Shown: positions 62,898-64,000 of the stretch, one piece after another
Position numbering within the stretch: position 1 is the stretch's first letter
Layout of the letters: every line of letters starts with the position of its first letter
NCBI GenBank assembly: GCA_963740765.1
Contig: CAVUFN010000012.1
Coordinates: forward strand, 1-64,000
DNA from: DATLGB01 sp963740765
GTDB taxonomy: Bacteria; Actinomycetota; Thermoleophilia; Solirubrobacterales; Solirubrobacteraceae
Length of the DNA stretch: 64,000 bases
Direction: 5' to 3'
The notes under the pieces: model-generated
Seen by the model: the letters and a program-made list of their open reading frames with translations, nothing else
What the model was told of the DNA's origin: nothing
The model's database searches: none
Translations under genes and position numbers: made by a program

Positions 62898-64000
62898 ATG
62901 AGGGGAGTCGCTTCGCTGGTGGTGCTGCTGTGCGCGCTGGTGGCCCCCGTCGCCGCGTTCGCGTCCGACTTCGAACATCCGGCGTCGACGGAGACGAGCC
63001 AGCAGTTCGACCCGCTCAGCAACCCGCAGCGCGAGGACACGCCGGATGACCCCGACTACGACGTTGCGGAGACCGGCGGCAGCACGAACATCTACGACGA
63101 GCGCTTCGACCTGTTCGGCTTCCCGTCGAAGTTCACGCCCACCGCGCTTTACAAGGACGGCCCCAACGCGCTGAAGCCGATGGTGGCCGGCTTCAACGCG
63201 GCCGGGGCGTGGAAGATCCAGCGCGGGCGCAGGGACGTGTCGGTGGCGATCCTCGACACGGGCATCAACTGGGGCGACGCCGGCCTGCGCACGCAGGTCG
63301 CGCTCAACGCCGCCGAACTGCCGGACGCGACGGACGTGAACGCCAACGGGCGCATCGACGTCGACGACTTCGCGACCGCGGAGAACCCGGAGCCCACCGC
63401 GCAGGACGTCATCAGGGCGGAGGAGGACGGGGTCGACGACGACGGCAACGGCTACGTGGACGACATCGCCGGCTGGGACTTCTTCGACGACGACAATGAC
63501 CCGGCCGACACGTCGTCCTACTTCGCCGCGGACGGCCACGGCACCGGCCGGGCCAAGGAGGTCGCCGAGCGCGGCAACGACGGCCACGGCTCGATCGGCG
63601 TCTGCCCCCACTGCCAGATCGTGCCGCTGCGGGTGTGGGACACGTTCGTGAGCGACCAGACCACCTTCGGCCTGGCGATCCTCTACGCCACCGACCGCGG
63701 GGCGAAGGTGATCGAGGGCGCCGACGGCGGCCTGTATCACTCGGCCTTCACCGAGCGCGCCAGCGAGTACGCCTACCAGCACGGCGTCGCCCAGGTCTTC
63801 AGCGGCGACGACCTCAACACGGGCAACCACAACTACCCGGCCAACTACTCGCACACGATGCTCATCCAGGGCACGGTCGCCGACACGTACGGGCTGGGCA
63901 CCGACTTCGGCCCGGAGGCGGCGGCGTTCCTCGGCGGACTCCCGATCCCGATCGGATCCAACGTCCCGACCCAGACCCTGTTCCGCGGCGCCGGCACGAC
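62898..64000 (+). CDS. Subtilisin-like (S8) secreted serine protease, N-terminal part
   Basis: At least 367 residues, running off the right edge. Signal peptide (MRGVASLVVLLCALVAPVAAFA). VSVAILDTGINWG carries catalytic Asp120 and ADGHGTGRAKEV the His214; the Ser lies outside. An unusual acidic insert (DVNANGRIDVDDFATAENPE, DDDGNGYVDDI) between them looks calcium-binding. Where other S8 enzymes have an AAGN oxyanion-hole Asn, this has QVFSGDDLNTGNHNYPANY, so activity is open. Confidence 0.82.
   Translation, partial: MRGVASLVVLLCALVAPVAAFASDFEHPASTETSQQFDPLSNPQREDTPDDPDYDVAETGGSTNIYDERFDLFGFPSKFTPTALYKDGPNALKPMVAGFNAAGAWKIQRGRRDVSVAILDTGINWGDAGLRTQVALNAAELPDATDVNANGRIDVDDFATAENPEPTAQDVIRAEEDGVDDDGNGYVDDIAGWDFFDDDNDPADTSSYFAADGHGTGRAKEVAERGNDGHGSIGVCPHCQIVPLRVWDTFVSDQTTFGLAILYATDRGAKVIEGADGGLYHSAFTERASEYAYQHGVAQVFSGDDLNTGNHNYPANYSHTMLIQGTVADTYGLGTDFGPEAAAFLGGLPIPIGSNVPTQTLFRGAGT

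Overview
The window reads as chromosomal DNA from a very high-GC actinobacterium, with GC-rich third codon positions almost throughout. The mix of rpmG-secE-nusG-rplK-rplA-rplJ-rplL and rpoB, a large acidic SecE, many GTG and TTG starts and frequent leaderless-looking promoters fits the Thermoleophilia (Solirubrobacter/Conexibacter type). That placement is inference from style and gene content, not from a search.

Layout. The left edge holds the first ~850 codons of rpoB on the minus strand. At 49.6-53.1 kb, also on the minus strand, lies rpmG-secE-nusG-rplK-rplA-rplJ-rplL, closed by a hairpin terminator. Normally rplL is followed at once by rpoB. Here about 47 kb of accessory DNA separates them. 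From 2.9 to 9.6 kb there are secreted proteins (a thrombospondin-type-3 calcium protein, an RTX/Ig protein, a polysaccharide-lyase-like protein), a PHP phosphoesterase and a cupin.

The interval from 9.7 to 32 kb plus 42-49 kb is an exopolysaccharide locus. It carries a nucleotide-sugar dehydrogenase, a UDP-GlcNAc 2-epimerase (WecB), a WecG/TagA transferase, an initiating sugar-phosphate transferase, Wzx-, Wzy- and Wzz-like proteins, two GT4 glycosyltransferases, two AsnB-type amidotransferases, APS kinase (CysC), a TauE/SafE permease, three sulfotransferases and two PF14099-like lyases. Together these suggest a sulfated, uronic-acid-containing (probably ManNAcA) surface glycan with its own PAPS supply.

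Embedded in it are two RiPP-like modules. At 32.6-40.2 kb is a lasso-peptide cluster: B2 peptidase, ABC exporter, HprK-like kinase, PqqD/RRE, cyclase, a 52-residue precursor, a nucleotidyltransferase and a LuxR regulator. The precursor ends in Ser, which matches the kinase plus nucleotidyltransferase pair known from phosphorylated or glycosylated lasso peptides. At 13.8-16.8 kb a protein with the same Y-P-L-G-T leader spacing runs into a Pro/Ser stalk and an LPFTG sorting signal, followed by a tightly overlapping ABC ATPase, permease and a second HprK-like kinase. I know of no described system with this make-up.

Around 44-48 kb two HEAT-repeat proteins flank a PhoD-family protein whose usual metal-binding motifs are altered. 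Right of the ribosomal operon are small membrane proteins, a DUF2599-like secreted protein, an RNB-domain protein, an Lrp/AsnC regulator divergent from phenylalanine hydroxylase, murB, azlC-azlD, a GCS2-type glutamate-cysteine ligase, a phytoene-dehydrogenase-like oxidoreductase and the start of a subtilisin-like protease. No tRNA, rRNA, CRISPR array, insertion sequence or integrase was recognised.
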